From assembly GCA_031772625.1 (NCBI GenBank), contig CM062810.1, forward strand, positions 871,243,650 through 871,307,649: a DNA stretch of 64,000 bases. The letters run 5' to 3'. The translations under genes and the position numbers were made by a program. Shown here in pieces: positions 46,007 through 55,590 of the stretch; the first letter of the stretch is position 1, and each line of letters starts with the position of its first letter. Source of the stretch: Pinus tabuliformis (taxonomy: Eukaryota; Streptophyta; Pinopsida; Pinales; Pinaceae). A model generated the notes under the pieces. The model did no database searches. It was not told where the DNA came from and was given only the letters and a program-made list of their open reading frames with translations.

Positions 46007-47846
46007 TATTAGAAATAGTTACACTGACCTCGACAGAATAACCTTTGCCAGTGCAAGTACCCAAGCTTCCCAAGGGCACCATCCATAAGTACTATGAGAG
46101 CGATACATCGTCTTTCTCAAGTACCACGGGTATTCCCCCCGTAGTCACCTATGTGGTCCCTAGGATAAACAACTAAGGTCACCAGTTCGTAACCAGAAGT
46201 TGGGCGGAATAGTCATTGGTGTGGGATCCAACAAGTAGGAGAGGGGGTATCTCTCTTTCCCTATGTTAACTCATCCTTGTGATTAACTCATGTGTTAGAA
46301 GATCTTTCCCAGACAGCTTAACGGGATTGGATTTTTCACTCTTTAATGAACTTTTATGTTTCAGCTTAGAGTGGCCTTGGAGGGTTTACTCTCCACACAC
46401 CTATTCCAAGGCCCTATATTCCCTAGACTAATTGATGTATCTATGAAAAAAATAAAAATCTAGCTCATTTTATCTTAAGTGCTTGATTTTCTTGGTTGTT
46501 ACTTAAGTCAGGGGTAGTGGAAGTGAAACTTATGATGTTTTGATGCAAAAAAAATCAATAAAAAATCAGGCTACATGTGAAATGCAACTTATTTTTCTGT
46601 GATGAAAAGTGATCTCTACAGGGCTCTACGATAAGTATATGAAAGAAAAAGCTATTTTCCTCTTGTAAACACACTCACACATTCATTATCTATCTAAAGA
46701 GACTTAAAAAAAATTGCGTAAAATGTAAACTACTTAATGCATTCTAGAATGTCTAAATTCAAGATTCTATGGAATGATCTAAACAAACAAAATGTGCTCT
46801 TTTAATATCCTAAAGTTAAAATTTAAGCAAGACAAGGAAAAGCAAATATCCATAAAAAATACCTGTCAAGTGAAGCAAATTCCAACATCAAACAAAGACT
46901 CACACACTTGTTGATAAATAGAAGGATCAAACCAAAGAAAAGAAAAGAAAAAAGCAAATGTTTTTTTACTTTTTCTTTTTAAGTACTTTGAATAAAAGAT
47001 TCAAGAAGATAAAGAAACCAATGACCTCAAGATCAAAATAAACCAAAAGACACTAAAATTTACCAACCATAGAAAATCACCGAAATGATAATACCAAGGT
47101 GACTAAGAGGTCGAAAACACTTGAATAAATTGATCTAAAGGACACATAAAACATTCAGCAAACAAAAGAACTCAGAAGATCAAAATATTTCACTGAACCA
47201 AAATCGCAAACCTTTCTCAAACAAGGAGGAAGAAAAAAAAATCAACTTCAAAAATGCGAATGAAGCAATGCAAATATTGGATCATAAGGTAAGTTGAAAA
47301 ACAACTCTTTGTTTCATATTCATAGAATAGTCAGACACTTTACCAAAAGGTCTAAAATCCAAACTCAGGGATACAAAACTTTAAGAAAATCACAAACCCT
47401 AGGTTCACAAAATATTTTTTGAAAAAGAGACAAAGAAATCAACACCAGCAAGAAACCAGACCATTACAGACTACGAATGACTCCTAAAATAGTAGGAAAG
47501 CCAGGCTACTTCCCCAAACTGAAGGTAAAAATTTTAAAAATTCAAAATTTCCTATATATACATGATTGTGTATAAGAAAAGTTGTGTTTACATGGGATTG
47601 TGTCTAAATAAAATCATGTGTACATGGGTTTCTTTGGAAGAAACCTCATGTGTATGTGATTATACACAAAGAGCAAAGCATATACGTAGAAAAGTAGGGT
47701 AAAATAAAAAGTACAAGCCTGATCCAGAAGATTAGACTAACTGCCTAGACTGCAAATGAATCAATAAGATTGGGAAAATGAAGAAAAAGGATAGAAAATC
47801 CCAAATAAAGGATAAAACAACCCTTCTAGGAAATCTAAGATTGTAT
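46007..47846 (-). other. Element A leader, LTR-proximal part
   Basis: Sequence between element B and the primer site of A, rich in A. Short motifs such as 'catgtgtacatggg' and 'tgtatgtgattatacac' recur at about 47,555-47,670. No frame over 60 codons is convincing. Confidence 0.55.
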
Positions 47847-47864
47847 TCCCTAGCGAGGTGGCCA
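47847..47864 (-). other. Element A primer-binding site
   Basis: Minus strand tggccacctcgctaggga, a few bases inside the right LTR. It resembles the tggcgactccgctgggga-type site of Tat/Ogre elements. Confidence 0.7.
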
Positions 47865-47868
47865 ATTC

Positions 47869-48276
47869 TATTTGTGGGAAAAACTTCCCTAATTTAAGGG
47901 TTGACAACCTCAATAGATGCGAGGAAGACTATAAACAAGAAGCTTACATTCAAGCAAGAAAACTATGAAAACTACTAAATTTGGGTTTGTGAAGAGTACT
48001 TGGACGTCCTACATTTGATGTCGATCCCATAGGATCCAAACCCTCTACTTCTTCTAAAGTGATTAGATCTGCAACACAATCTAGAAAATCATATACATCG
48101 CAAGTAGTCCAAATAATGTGCATAATAAACATGTTATATCATCAAGCATAAATATATAAAGAATGATATATTAGACATGAATTATAAAAAACATGAGATC
48201 AAAACTTTTTGAGAACAAGAAAGAGGTTCTTTATTGATATCAGAAAATAGGAGTGGAAGAGTACAACCTGATCTGA
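47869..48276 (-). repeat. Element A right (5') LTR, first segment
   Basis: Aligns with 19,950-20,360 or so, from TATTTGTGGGAAAAA to acaacctgatct. It is broken by element D; the target duplication TCTGA of D is at 48,272-48,276 and 59,831-59,835. Confidence 0.9.
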
Positions 48277-48966
48277 TGGTGGTCTAGATGCAGGTGTTAG
48301 TGATAAGCACTCAAAACTAGAAACTATTTTTTCAAGTTTAGGTGGAACTTCTTCTCTGATTTCTTTTGGAATATCAGTCATCCACCTCTAAACTTAGTGT
48401 TTCAGCTAAAAAGAGCAAAACTATTTAACTTACCTGAAGTATGGCAGAAACCCAAACAACCATGAAACCGAAAGGAAATAACACAACCGTTCATAAACTT
48501 CTCACATTCACCTTTTCATAACACTTTATCACGTTAATTCTCCATCGTCGATCTCAATTTCCAATCTGGCGGTTGACGCTTTCCCCACTCCCAAACTAGC
48601 TAGGTGAATTCCCATCGTTGAATAAGCCCGCTTGATCAAATAGTTGATGTGTAATATCGCGTGGAATTCTTGTCGAGGTTTAACACGCCGAGAGCACGTG
48701 AAAAAGTAGTTTCTCCATGCTTCGTGTTAGCTGCTTAATGGAATCATGTGATTACAACAAAATACCACTTACCACTTTAAGTCCACGCGAAAACAACTTT
48801 CCCCTTCAAAGACCACTTTACTCCTCTGTTAACACCTATGCTTGTTTGAACACAATAACCGTTAAATCAATTGATTGGTTGATCAGACGATTCTGGTTCT
48901 CTTTTGGGTTTCTCACAAATTTTGCCGAGGTTTTCTCCACTCTGCCAAGTTTTAGCACTTTCGCTA
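48277..48966 (-). repeat. Element D left (3') LTR, first segment
   Basis: TGGTGGTCTAG start; aligns with 58,572 onward. Cut after 48,966 by element E; CGCTA is duplicated at 48,962-48,966 and 54,337-54,341. Confidence 0.93.
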
Positions 48967-50279
48967 TGTTGAAAATAATACTGAGAGGGGGGGTGAATCA
49001 GTATTATCAGATCAGATAAAACTTTTCAATTTCATACTCAGAAACATATACGCGACTTCAGTTAAGTGAACCCGCGTGTACACGCGACTGTGTCTAAAGC
49101 AACTAGCGTATATGCAGAGATCTTATGATTCAGTTAATCTTATCTTCAGTAAATGCATCAGGATATTATTAAGCATATTAACAGTAAACAGATGCAGTAT
49201 AACAGAATAGATCATCACACAAAAGCCACACACATGAACACCATGATATAAGGTGGAAACCCAATGTGGGTGAAAACCACCTGCTGCAATTTGTCTCTTT
49301 CTTCTTTAATGAGAAACTTCTTTTACAATGTACTGGTGCAGTCCTTTACCAGCACGCAGGCTACAACCTGCAGAGGGCTACAACCCTCTCTCGTTTTCCA
49401 ACTAATTTTGGAAGGGAGCTACAACCCCCTCAGCTCTTGTACTAGCTGATCCATTCACTAGTACGTAGGTGCTGACCCTACAACTTTCAGGGACCACGTT
49501 TCATCAATTTTCAGACTGGATCCAAGAGTACAAAGCAAACATTACCGCAATACAATCATCAACTTATACTTGCATCATAATTCATTAAACAACCCAATAC
49601 CGAATCAATGAAACCCTGTCATCAAGAACACAGAACCCAAACCAGAATCTAGAACTCTGCAACAACCACCAGAATCAGCAGCAACCTGAAATATTAACAC
49701 TTATCATGCATACGCTACTTCACTGTACCAAAACCGCGTGTATACGCGCTTTCTCCAAAGGCAACCTGCGTGCAGATCTAGAAATGATTACTTCTGCCTT
49801 TGCTGTCAGATCCGACCCTTGCCAAGCGTCCCGAACAGATAACCAGCAATACCAGATCTTCTCACTGCGTCAGACACCCACAATCCATGCTCCTTTGCCT
49901 AGTGATCTTCTCCTTATATAGCCTTAGTCCTTGTTCAATACCAAGAGCCAAAACCATAGAGACACAATACCATCAACCTCGAAACTAGGGATCAACACGT
50001 CCGTCGAGACATAATGGTCCGAAACCATAGGCACAACTTCCAAGGACTAACCGCCATGGACCAAAGGTACTTTTCCACATACACGCGCTTTTTCTGAAGC
50101 CAACCTGCGTGTACACGCGACTTGGTCTTAACAAACCTGCGTGTATGAACTTCCTTGGCAAGCTGTACTAGGATCTGTCTTCTGATTAAGTTGCCATCTC
50201 CTGTATCAACTTCTGAGCATCTGTACCAACCTCTGAGTGAGTTGCCATCAAGGACAACACTTGAATCATAATGCCAACA
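48967..50279 (-). repeat. Element E left (3') LTR
   Basis: 1313 bp. It contains a TATA box on the minus strand (ggctatataagg, 49,912-49,923) and the palindromes cgcgtgtacacgcg at 49,073-49,086 and cgcgtgtatacgcg at 49,735-49,748, plus the near copy tgcgtgtacacgcg at 50,106-50,119. Confidence 0.97.
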
Positions 50280-51105
50280 ATCTCCCCCTTTGGACTTGAT
50301 GGCAACCACCACACCAAGTCACTCTCCCCCTTTGACATCAAGGGCAAAGGGTGGACCAAGATATTCTCTTCTTTGGTATACCCTCTCCTGTCCATACTGC
50401 TGTCCATACTCCCCCTGAGTACATGCTGAAATCTCCAAATGTGCTCCCCCTTTGTGTATGCCAAAGTGTACCTGCTCTTGCTGAATTGTGCTGTTCATGC
50501 TCCCCTTGACTGTAGGCAAGATCTGCAAAAGATGTTCTTCAAGAAGAACAAAGACTTATACATCATAGAAGACCTTCCTATCACCAAAAGACTCAACATA
50601 CATTCATCACCCAACCTAGTGGGGATATACCAATATTGACTCATCCACCTAACCATGTGAAGATACATGATAATACATGAACATTTCATCATTCATCCCA
50701 GGCATAGTGGGGAAACCAACATAGGCCGTTACATGACCTTGACATCATAAAAGAGATACATGACATAGTGATGAAATATCTAGACAAAGACTTATGAAAG
50801 CCACCAACAGCATCATGATCTGTACCATAAGCATCAGCCTGCAATACCATTCCTAAACAGTAAGATGTATCATTTAGCTTCATAGACTTTATCAACACCT
50901 TCTAACCATAATGCCAACAATGCATTATTTGAAGAATATTCTCCCCCTGAGTGTAAGCCAACCATGTCTGAACCATTTCCTGAGTCTGTTCTGCTCCCCC
51001 TGAGCCTGAGCCAACCATGACTGAACCTGGGTCTGTTCTGCTGCCCTTTCTCCATATACGTGACTTTGCAGCCTGTAACTCGCGTATATACGCGACTTGT
51101 CTTCA
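50280..51105 (-). other. Element E 3' spacer with repeated polypurine tracts
   Basis: No gene. On the minus strand, seven blocks of the form agggggag occur, with the plus-strand ctcccc starting at about 50,282, 50,324, 50,409, 50,444, 50,500, 50,941 and 50,994; the 50,500 copy has one C fewer. The one at 50,282-50,290 touches the 3' LTR and is the likely plus-strand primer. Another palindrome, cgcgtatatacgcg, lies at 51,081-51,094. Confidence 0.85.
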
Positions 51106-52962
51106 TTATATCAGCGTATGCAGGATGGAATACTGAATTTCATCACTTTCAGATTCCCCTGTGTCTGTTATGTCAGCTGACTGAGTTATCCCACACCTTT
51201 CTGTCTCTGTCTTCTTCAATTCCTGCAACTGTGATGATGTATGGTCCCCTTGTCTTGAATTTTGAAATCTGCTCCTGCATTCCCTTGCTTTATGCCCATA
51301 GTTGTTGCATGTATAACACCTTATATTTTTCATGTTCCTTCTATCACAATCAATTGCTTTGTGTCCATATGCATTACAGGCAAAGCAATACCCTCTGAAA
51401 TACCTGGGATGCGATGATCTTTCTTGAACCATTCTACTTCTGCATCTGGCTGCAACATGTCCAAGATTATGACATACATAACATTCAACATTATTCAGCG
51501 GAGGAAATAATCGTCTATCACGTCCATAGTTAGGAGTAAAGGATCTTCCTTGAGGAATTTCTTTCCTTGGTTGTTCCTTGAGCATTTCAGATTTCTCATT
51601 AGAGTTTCTTGTCTCACCTTGTGAACTAGATTCACCTTCAACATATTCATGAAAACCAAGACCAGTCTTGATAGCAGGAGATCTTTGACTATTAAGAATA
51701 TCATCCAAGACTTTAGAACTATCTTGAAATCGTAAAAGCTTATCCTTTTCTTCTAGTTTACCTTTCAAGATATTTACCTCAACTTGATGTTGTTCTTCCT
51801 TTTTCAGATACTTCTTCCTTAGGTCTTCTTCAACTTTTCTCCCTTCTTCCACTTGTCGCTTTAGTTTGATCACTTCATGTTCTTGATCTTCAAGATCTTC
51901 TTTTAGAGAGAGGATCTTTGATTCAAGTCTCTGAATAGTTGTGCTCTGATCTTTTGCTATATCCTGCAATTTCTCCCTTACCCTGGTTTCTGTCTCCAAT
52001 AGTTCTTTTAGTTTGGCAACTTCTTCAGTTTCTGCATTCGTCTCTTCATGTGCCATGAGACTTTTAATATCCTCGCTATTATTGGATGAAGCATTCTTCT
52101 TCTTATGTGCCATGAGACTTCTAATATCCTCACTATCATTTAATGAACTTTTAATATGGGTATAATAGCTTCTACCATCTTCTTCATATATCTTTTCTTT
52201 GTTATGAGGACATCTAGCAGCATAGTGACCAACTCTACCACATAGAAAACATTTGAAAGGTAGCTTATCTTTGAACCGTCCAGATCCCCGTTCAAGATTC
52301 TTGACAAAATTTACCTCATCTTCTTCCTCTGACACTTCGAATGCGGCCTCTGGTGGTACCTCTTGTCGCATTTCAAAAGCAGTTAAGATCCCGTGAAGCT
52401 GTGACATGGTAATTTTCCGCACATTCTCCTTTTCTTCTATGGCAGATACTTTAGAATCAAATTTAGTAGACAGAGATCTCAAAACCTTTTGAACTAAGAC
52501 AAATTCCTCAAATTCTTCACCCAGATCCCTCATACAATTCACAATCTCATCCATACGCAGGAAATAATTAGCTACGCTTTCATTACTTCGCATCTTAAGA
52601 GTTTCATATCGGATTCTGAGAGTTTGAAGCTTTGCTATTTTTACCTGATCATCTCCTTCGTAGCTTGTAACGATTTTGTCCCATATTTCCTTAGCTGATT
52701 TGAGATGCATGATCTTCATAAATTCTGATTGAGTCAAAGTACTCAATAGGACAGTAACTACTTTGGCATTGAGCTCATATTGCTTTTTCTCTGCTGGATC
52801 TGTAGGAGTTGCTGATGGGAATTTGTATCCTCCTTCTACGATTCCCCAAACTTCTGCTCCAAGCGACTGTAGATATGCAGTGGTTCTTATCTTCCAGTGA
52901 GTAAAATTGTTCCCGTCAAAGACTGGTGGCCTGATGTGTGCCTCTCTTTCTGGATTAGCCAT
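51106..52962 (-). CDS. Element E Gag (UBN2 type) with coiled coil and four CCHC zinc knuckles, intact
   Basis: 618 residues from the ATG at 52,960-52,962 to the stop at 51,106. I chose this start because the frame upstream of it runs back into the primer site and has no other ATG. Residues 1-200 are the copia Gag/UBN2 domain (RPPVFDGNNFTHWK, then AKEIWDKIVTSYEG and SVANYFLRMDEIV). The first knuckle is at 238-251 (CFLCGRVGHYAARC). A repeated SEDI(R/K)SLMAH follows at about 277-305, then a strong coiled coil at about 310-415. Three more knuckles follow at 494-507, 526-539 and 549-562. The protein should assemble particles and bind RNA. With no pol behind it, the frame simply ends before the 3' spacer. 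No stop or shift is seen. Confidence 0.97.
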   Translation of the reverse strand: MANPEREAHIRPPVFDGNNFTHWKIRTTAYLQSLGAEVWGIVEGGYKFPSATPTDPAEKKQYELNAKVVTVLLSTLTQSEFMKIMHLKSAKEIWDKIVTSYEGDDQVKIAKLQTLRIRYETLKMRSNESVANYFLRMDEIVNCMRDLGEEFEEFVLVQKVLRSLSTKFDSKVSAIEEKENVRKITMSQLHGILTAFEMRQEVPPEAAFEVSEEEDEVNFVKNLERGSGRFKDKLPFKCFLCGRVGHYAARCPHNKEKIYEEDGRSYYTHIKSSLNDSEDIRSLMAHKKKNASSNNSEDIKSLMAHEETNAETEEVAKLKELLETETRVREKLQDIAKDQSTTIQRLESKILSLKEDLEDQEHEVIKLKRQVEEGRKVEEDLRKKYLKKEEQHQVEVNILKGKLEEKDKLLRFQDSSKVLDDILNSQRSPAIKTGLGFHEYVEGESSSQGETRNSNEKSEMLKEQPRKEIPQGRSFTPNYGRDRRLFPPLNNVECYVCHNLGHVAARCRSRMVQERSSHPRYFRGYCFACNAYGHKAIDCDRRNMKNIRCYTCNNYGHKARECRSRFQNSRQGDHTSSQLQELKKTETERCGITQSADITDTGESESDEIQYSILHTLI

Positions 52963-53003
52963 TTGATGGATCTTTTCCTTCAAGCGATCAAGCTTTCTTT
53001 GAA

Positions 53004-53021
53004 GGACCTGCTCTGATACCA
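53004..53021 (-). other. Element E primer-binding site (initiator Met tRNA)
   Basis: Minus strand tggtatcagagcaggtcc, two bases inside the 5' LTR. Confidence 0.97.
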
Positions 53022-53023
53022 AT

Positions 53024-54336
53024 TGTTGAAAATAATACTGAGAGGGGGGGTGAATTAGTATTATCAGATCAGATAAAACTTTTCAATTTCATACTCAGAA
53101 ACATATACGCGACTTCAGTTAAGTGAACCCGCGTGTACACGCAACTGTGTCTAAAGCAACTAGCGTATATGCAGAGATCTTATGATTCAGTTAATCTTAT
53201 CTTCAGTAAATGCATCAGGATATTATTAAGCATATTAACAGTAAACAGATGCAGTATAACAGAATAGATCATCACACAAAAGCCACACACATGAACACCA
53301 TGATATAAGGTGGAAACCCAATGTTGGTGAAAACCACCTGCTGCAATTTGTCTCTTTCTTCTTTAATGAGAAACTTCTTTTACAATGTACTGGTGCAGTC
53401 CTTTACCAGCACGCAGGCTACAACCTGCAGAGGGCTACAACCCTCTCTCGTTTTCCAACTACTTTTGGAAGGGAGCTACAACCCCCTCAGCTCTTGTACT
53501 AGCTGATCCATTCACTAGTACGTAGGTGCTGACCCTACAACTTTCAGGGACAACGTTTCATCAATTTTCAGACTGGATCCAAGAGTACAAAGCAAACATT
53601 ACCGCAATACAATCATCAACTTATACTTGCATCATAATTCATTAAACAACCCAATACCGAATCAATGAAACCCTGTCATCAAGAACACAGAACCCAAACC
53701 AGAATCTAGAACTTTGCAACAACCACCAGAATCAGCAGCAACCTGAAATATTAACACTTATCATGCATACGCTACTTCACTGTACCAAAACCGCGTGTAT
53801 ACGCGCTTTCTCCAAAGGCAACCCGCGTGCAGATCTAGAAATGATTACTTCTGCCTTTGCTGTCAGATCCGACCCTTGCCAAGCGTCCCGAACAGATAAC
53901 CAGCAATACCAGATCTTCTCACTGCGTCAGACACCCACAATCCATGCTCCTTTGCCTAGTGATCTTCTCCTTATATAGCCTTAGGCCTTGTTCAATACCA
54001 AGAGCCAAAACCATAGAAACACAATACCATCAACCTCGAAACTAGGGATCAACACGTCCGTCGAGACATAATGGTCCGAAACCATAGGCACAACTTCCAA
54101 GGACTAACCGCCATGGACCAAAGGTACTTTTCCACATACACGCGCTTTTTCTGAAGCCAACCTGCGTGTACACGCGACTTGGTCTTAACAAACCTGCGTG
54201 TATGAACTTCCTTGGCAAGCTGTACTAGGATCTGTCTTCTGATTAAGTTGCCATCTCCTGTATCAACTTCTGAGCATCTGTACCAACCTCTGAGTGAGTT
54301 GCCATCAAGGACAACACTTGAATCATAATGCCAACA
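53024..54336 (-). repeat. Element E right (5') LTR
   Basis: 1313 bp, TGTTGAAAAT to ATGCCAACA. The promoter copy: TATA (ggctatataagg) at 53,969-53,980 on the minus strand. The palindrome at 53,130-53,143 has one changed base compared with the left LTR; those at 53,792-53,805 and 54,163-54,176 match the left copies. Confidence 0.97.
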
Positions 54337-54341
54337 CGCTA

Positions 54342-54911
54342 CTTTTAGGCTAGTTCTAAGTCATATTTTTTTTAAACACGTCAAGGCTCTTCTGATACAC
54401 AAAAAAATGAGGATTTTAAATGCGATATCCCAATATTATTTGAATGTAACTCTAAAGGCCAAATTGGAATCAACAAAACACAGAGATATTTCGAAGGAAT
54501 TTAAAACCTCCGAGATTGACCAATTATGCACAGATACATAGAGATACAAAGATATCGAATTTTTACAATCAAGTTGTCTTTTTCCAAATCTAGCCAAAAA
54601 TCCCTTTAGATGAATTCAAAACTTACATAAATACCTTATATTCAACAATCAGATTCTCGATCAATGGATCGATTCTGCCTAGTCCTAGAAAAATACCTAA
54701 TCTGCATAATATTCTCCTCGAGAATCTCAACTAACCCTAAATACTTAAATTGATTACAAAATAACTCAAATCCCTAAATTCTAGCTCAAATATATCTAGA
54801 AAGCTTCGTAAAGTGACAGCTAAAGGATCCCACTCCTTTGCTTGTAATTTTTTTTTGGATTTTTGGAATAAAATGAAGCCTTTTGTCTTGAAGCCTCATT
54901 CTCTTGCATCA
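54342..54911 (-). repeat. Element D left (3') LTR, second segment
   Basis: Continues from 48,966 after removal of E and one CGCTA, matching about 59,262-59,830, and ends TTGCATCA. Confidence 0.93.
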
Positions 54912-54932
54912 GACTCCTAAGGACAAAATTCT

Positions 54933-55590
54933 TCATGGGCTCCTATCCATGAGCTCTTCTACAGAATTGCCCAATTTCTGTAGCATGGCTTCTGTCATCC
55001 AAGTAGCTTCAACAATTGGTTGATCCTTCCACTGCACCAAATACTGAAAACACTCTTGTCTTCTTTAGCAATCTCTTATCTAATATATGTTCTGGTTGCA
55101 ATTCCTGTGATGTAGGTAACAATTTTACCTAGTCAATATCTGGTTCTTCTTTATCCTCTGTTGTATCATCTGCATTCCTATCTTCATACCTATACAAATA
55201 AGCAACATTGAATATTGGAGATATTCCAATATCATGGGGTAATTCAATTTCATATGCATTTGCAGAAAATTTTCTCAAAACTCTACATGGTCCAGTTTTC
55301 TTGAATTTCGAATTGTTATACTCCATTTTTGGAAATCTTTCCCTGCTTAGATGAGCTAAAACCAAATCTCCAACTTCAAAATTAACTTCCCTTTTCTTCA
55401 AGTCTGCTCTGCCCTTATACTTTATGTTTCTATCATGTAATTGTTGTTTTACCTGTTCAGGTATTACTTGAATATATGAAGCAAAATATTCTCCTTTAGC
55501 ACTCCTCATTTCAAATTTTCCCAAATCTCTTAGTTTAGACACTCCTCTTGCGTGCATTTCATAAACTATATGGAATGGACTCTGCATTTC
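54933..55590 (-). pseudogene. Element D integrase C-terminus and chromodomain, joined to a deletion point
   Basis: The minus strand reads SPFHIVYEMHARGVSKLRDLGKF, then KREVNFEVGDLVLAHL, GPCRVLRKFSANAYEIELP and ISPIFNVAYLYRYE (to 55,129). After one stop the reading continues with PEHILDKRLLKKTR. A frame change near 55,055 gives the chromodomain QYLVQWKDQPIVEATWMTEA, ending at the stop 54,933-54,935. On the 5' side the homology ends abruptly at about 55,590, where RNase H sequence begins in another frame. The integrase zinc domain and catalytic core are gone. Confidence 0.88.

Larger units (their letters stand above)
48967..54336 (-). mobile_element. Element E: young gag-only LTR retrotransposon (TR-GAG), Sirevirus-like copia type
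   Basis: Two LTRs of exactly 1313 bp (48,967-50,279 and 53,024-54,336) start TGTTG and end CAACA. I count about nine differences between them and no indel. The flanking 5-bp duplication CGCTA is perfect. It reads on the minus strand with an initiator-Met primer site, one open gag frame of 618 codons, an 826-bp spacer and a purine tract. There is no protease, integrase, RT or RNase H. Gag belongs to the copia (UBN2) kind. The long coiled coil, several CCHC knuckles, repeated purine tracts and CG-rich LTR palindromes recall Sireviruses; that assignment is inference. All cis signals needed for movement by a helper seem present. Confidence 0.95.

Noticed and set aside
48717..54045. Plus-strand frames of 60-100 codons in both LTRs of element E and in the LTR of element D
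   Set aside because: They are antisense to the element, appear twice because the LTR is repeated, and match no family.
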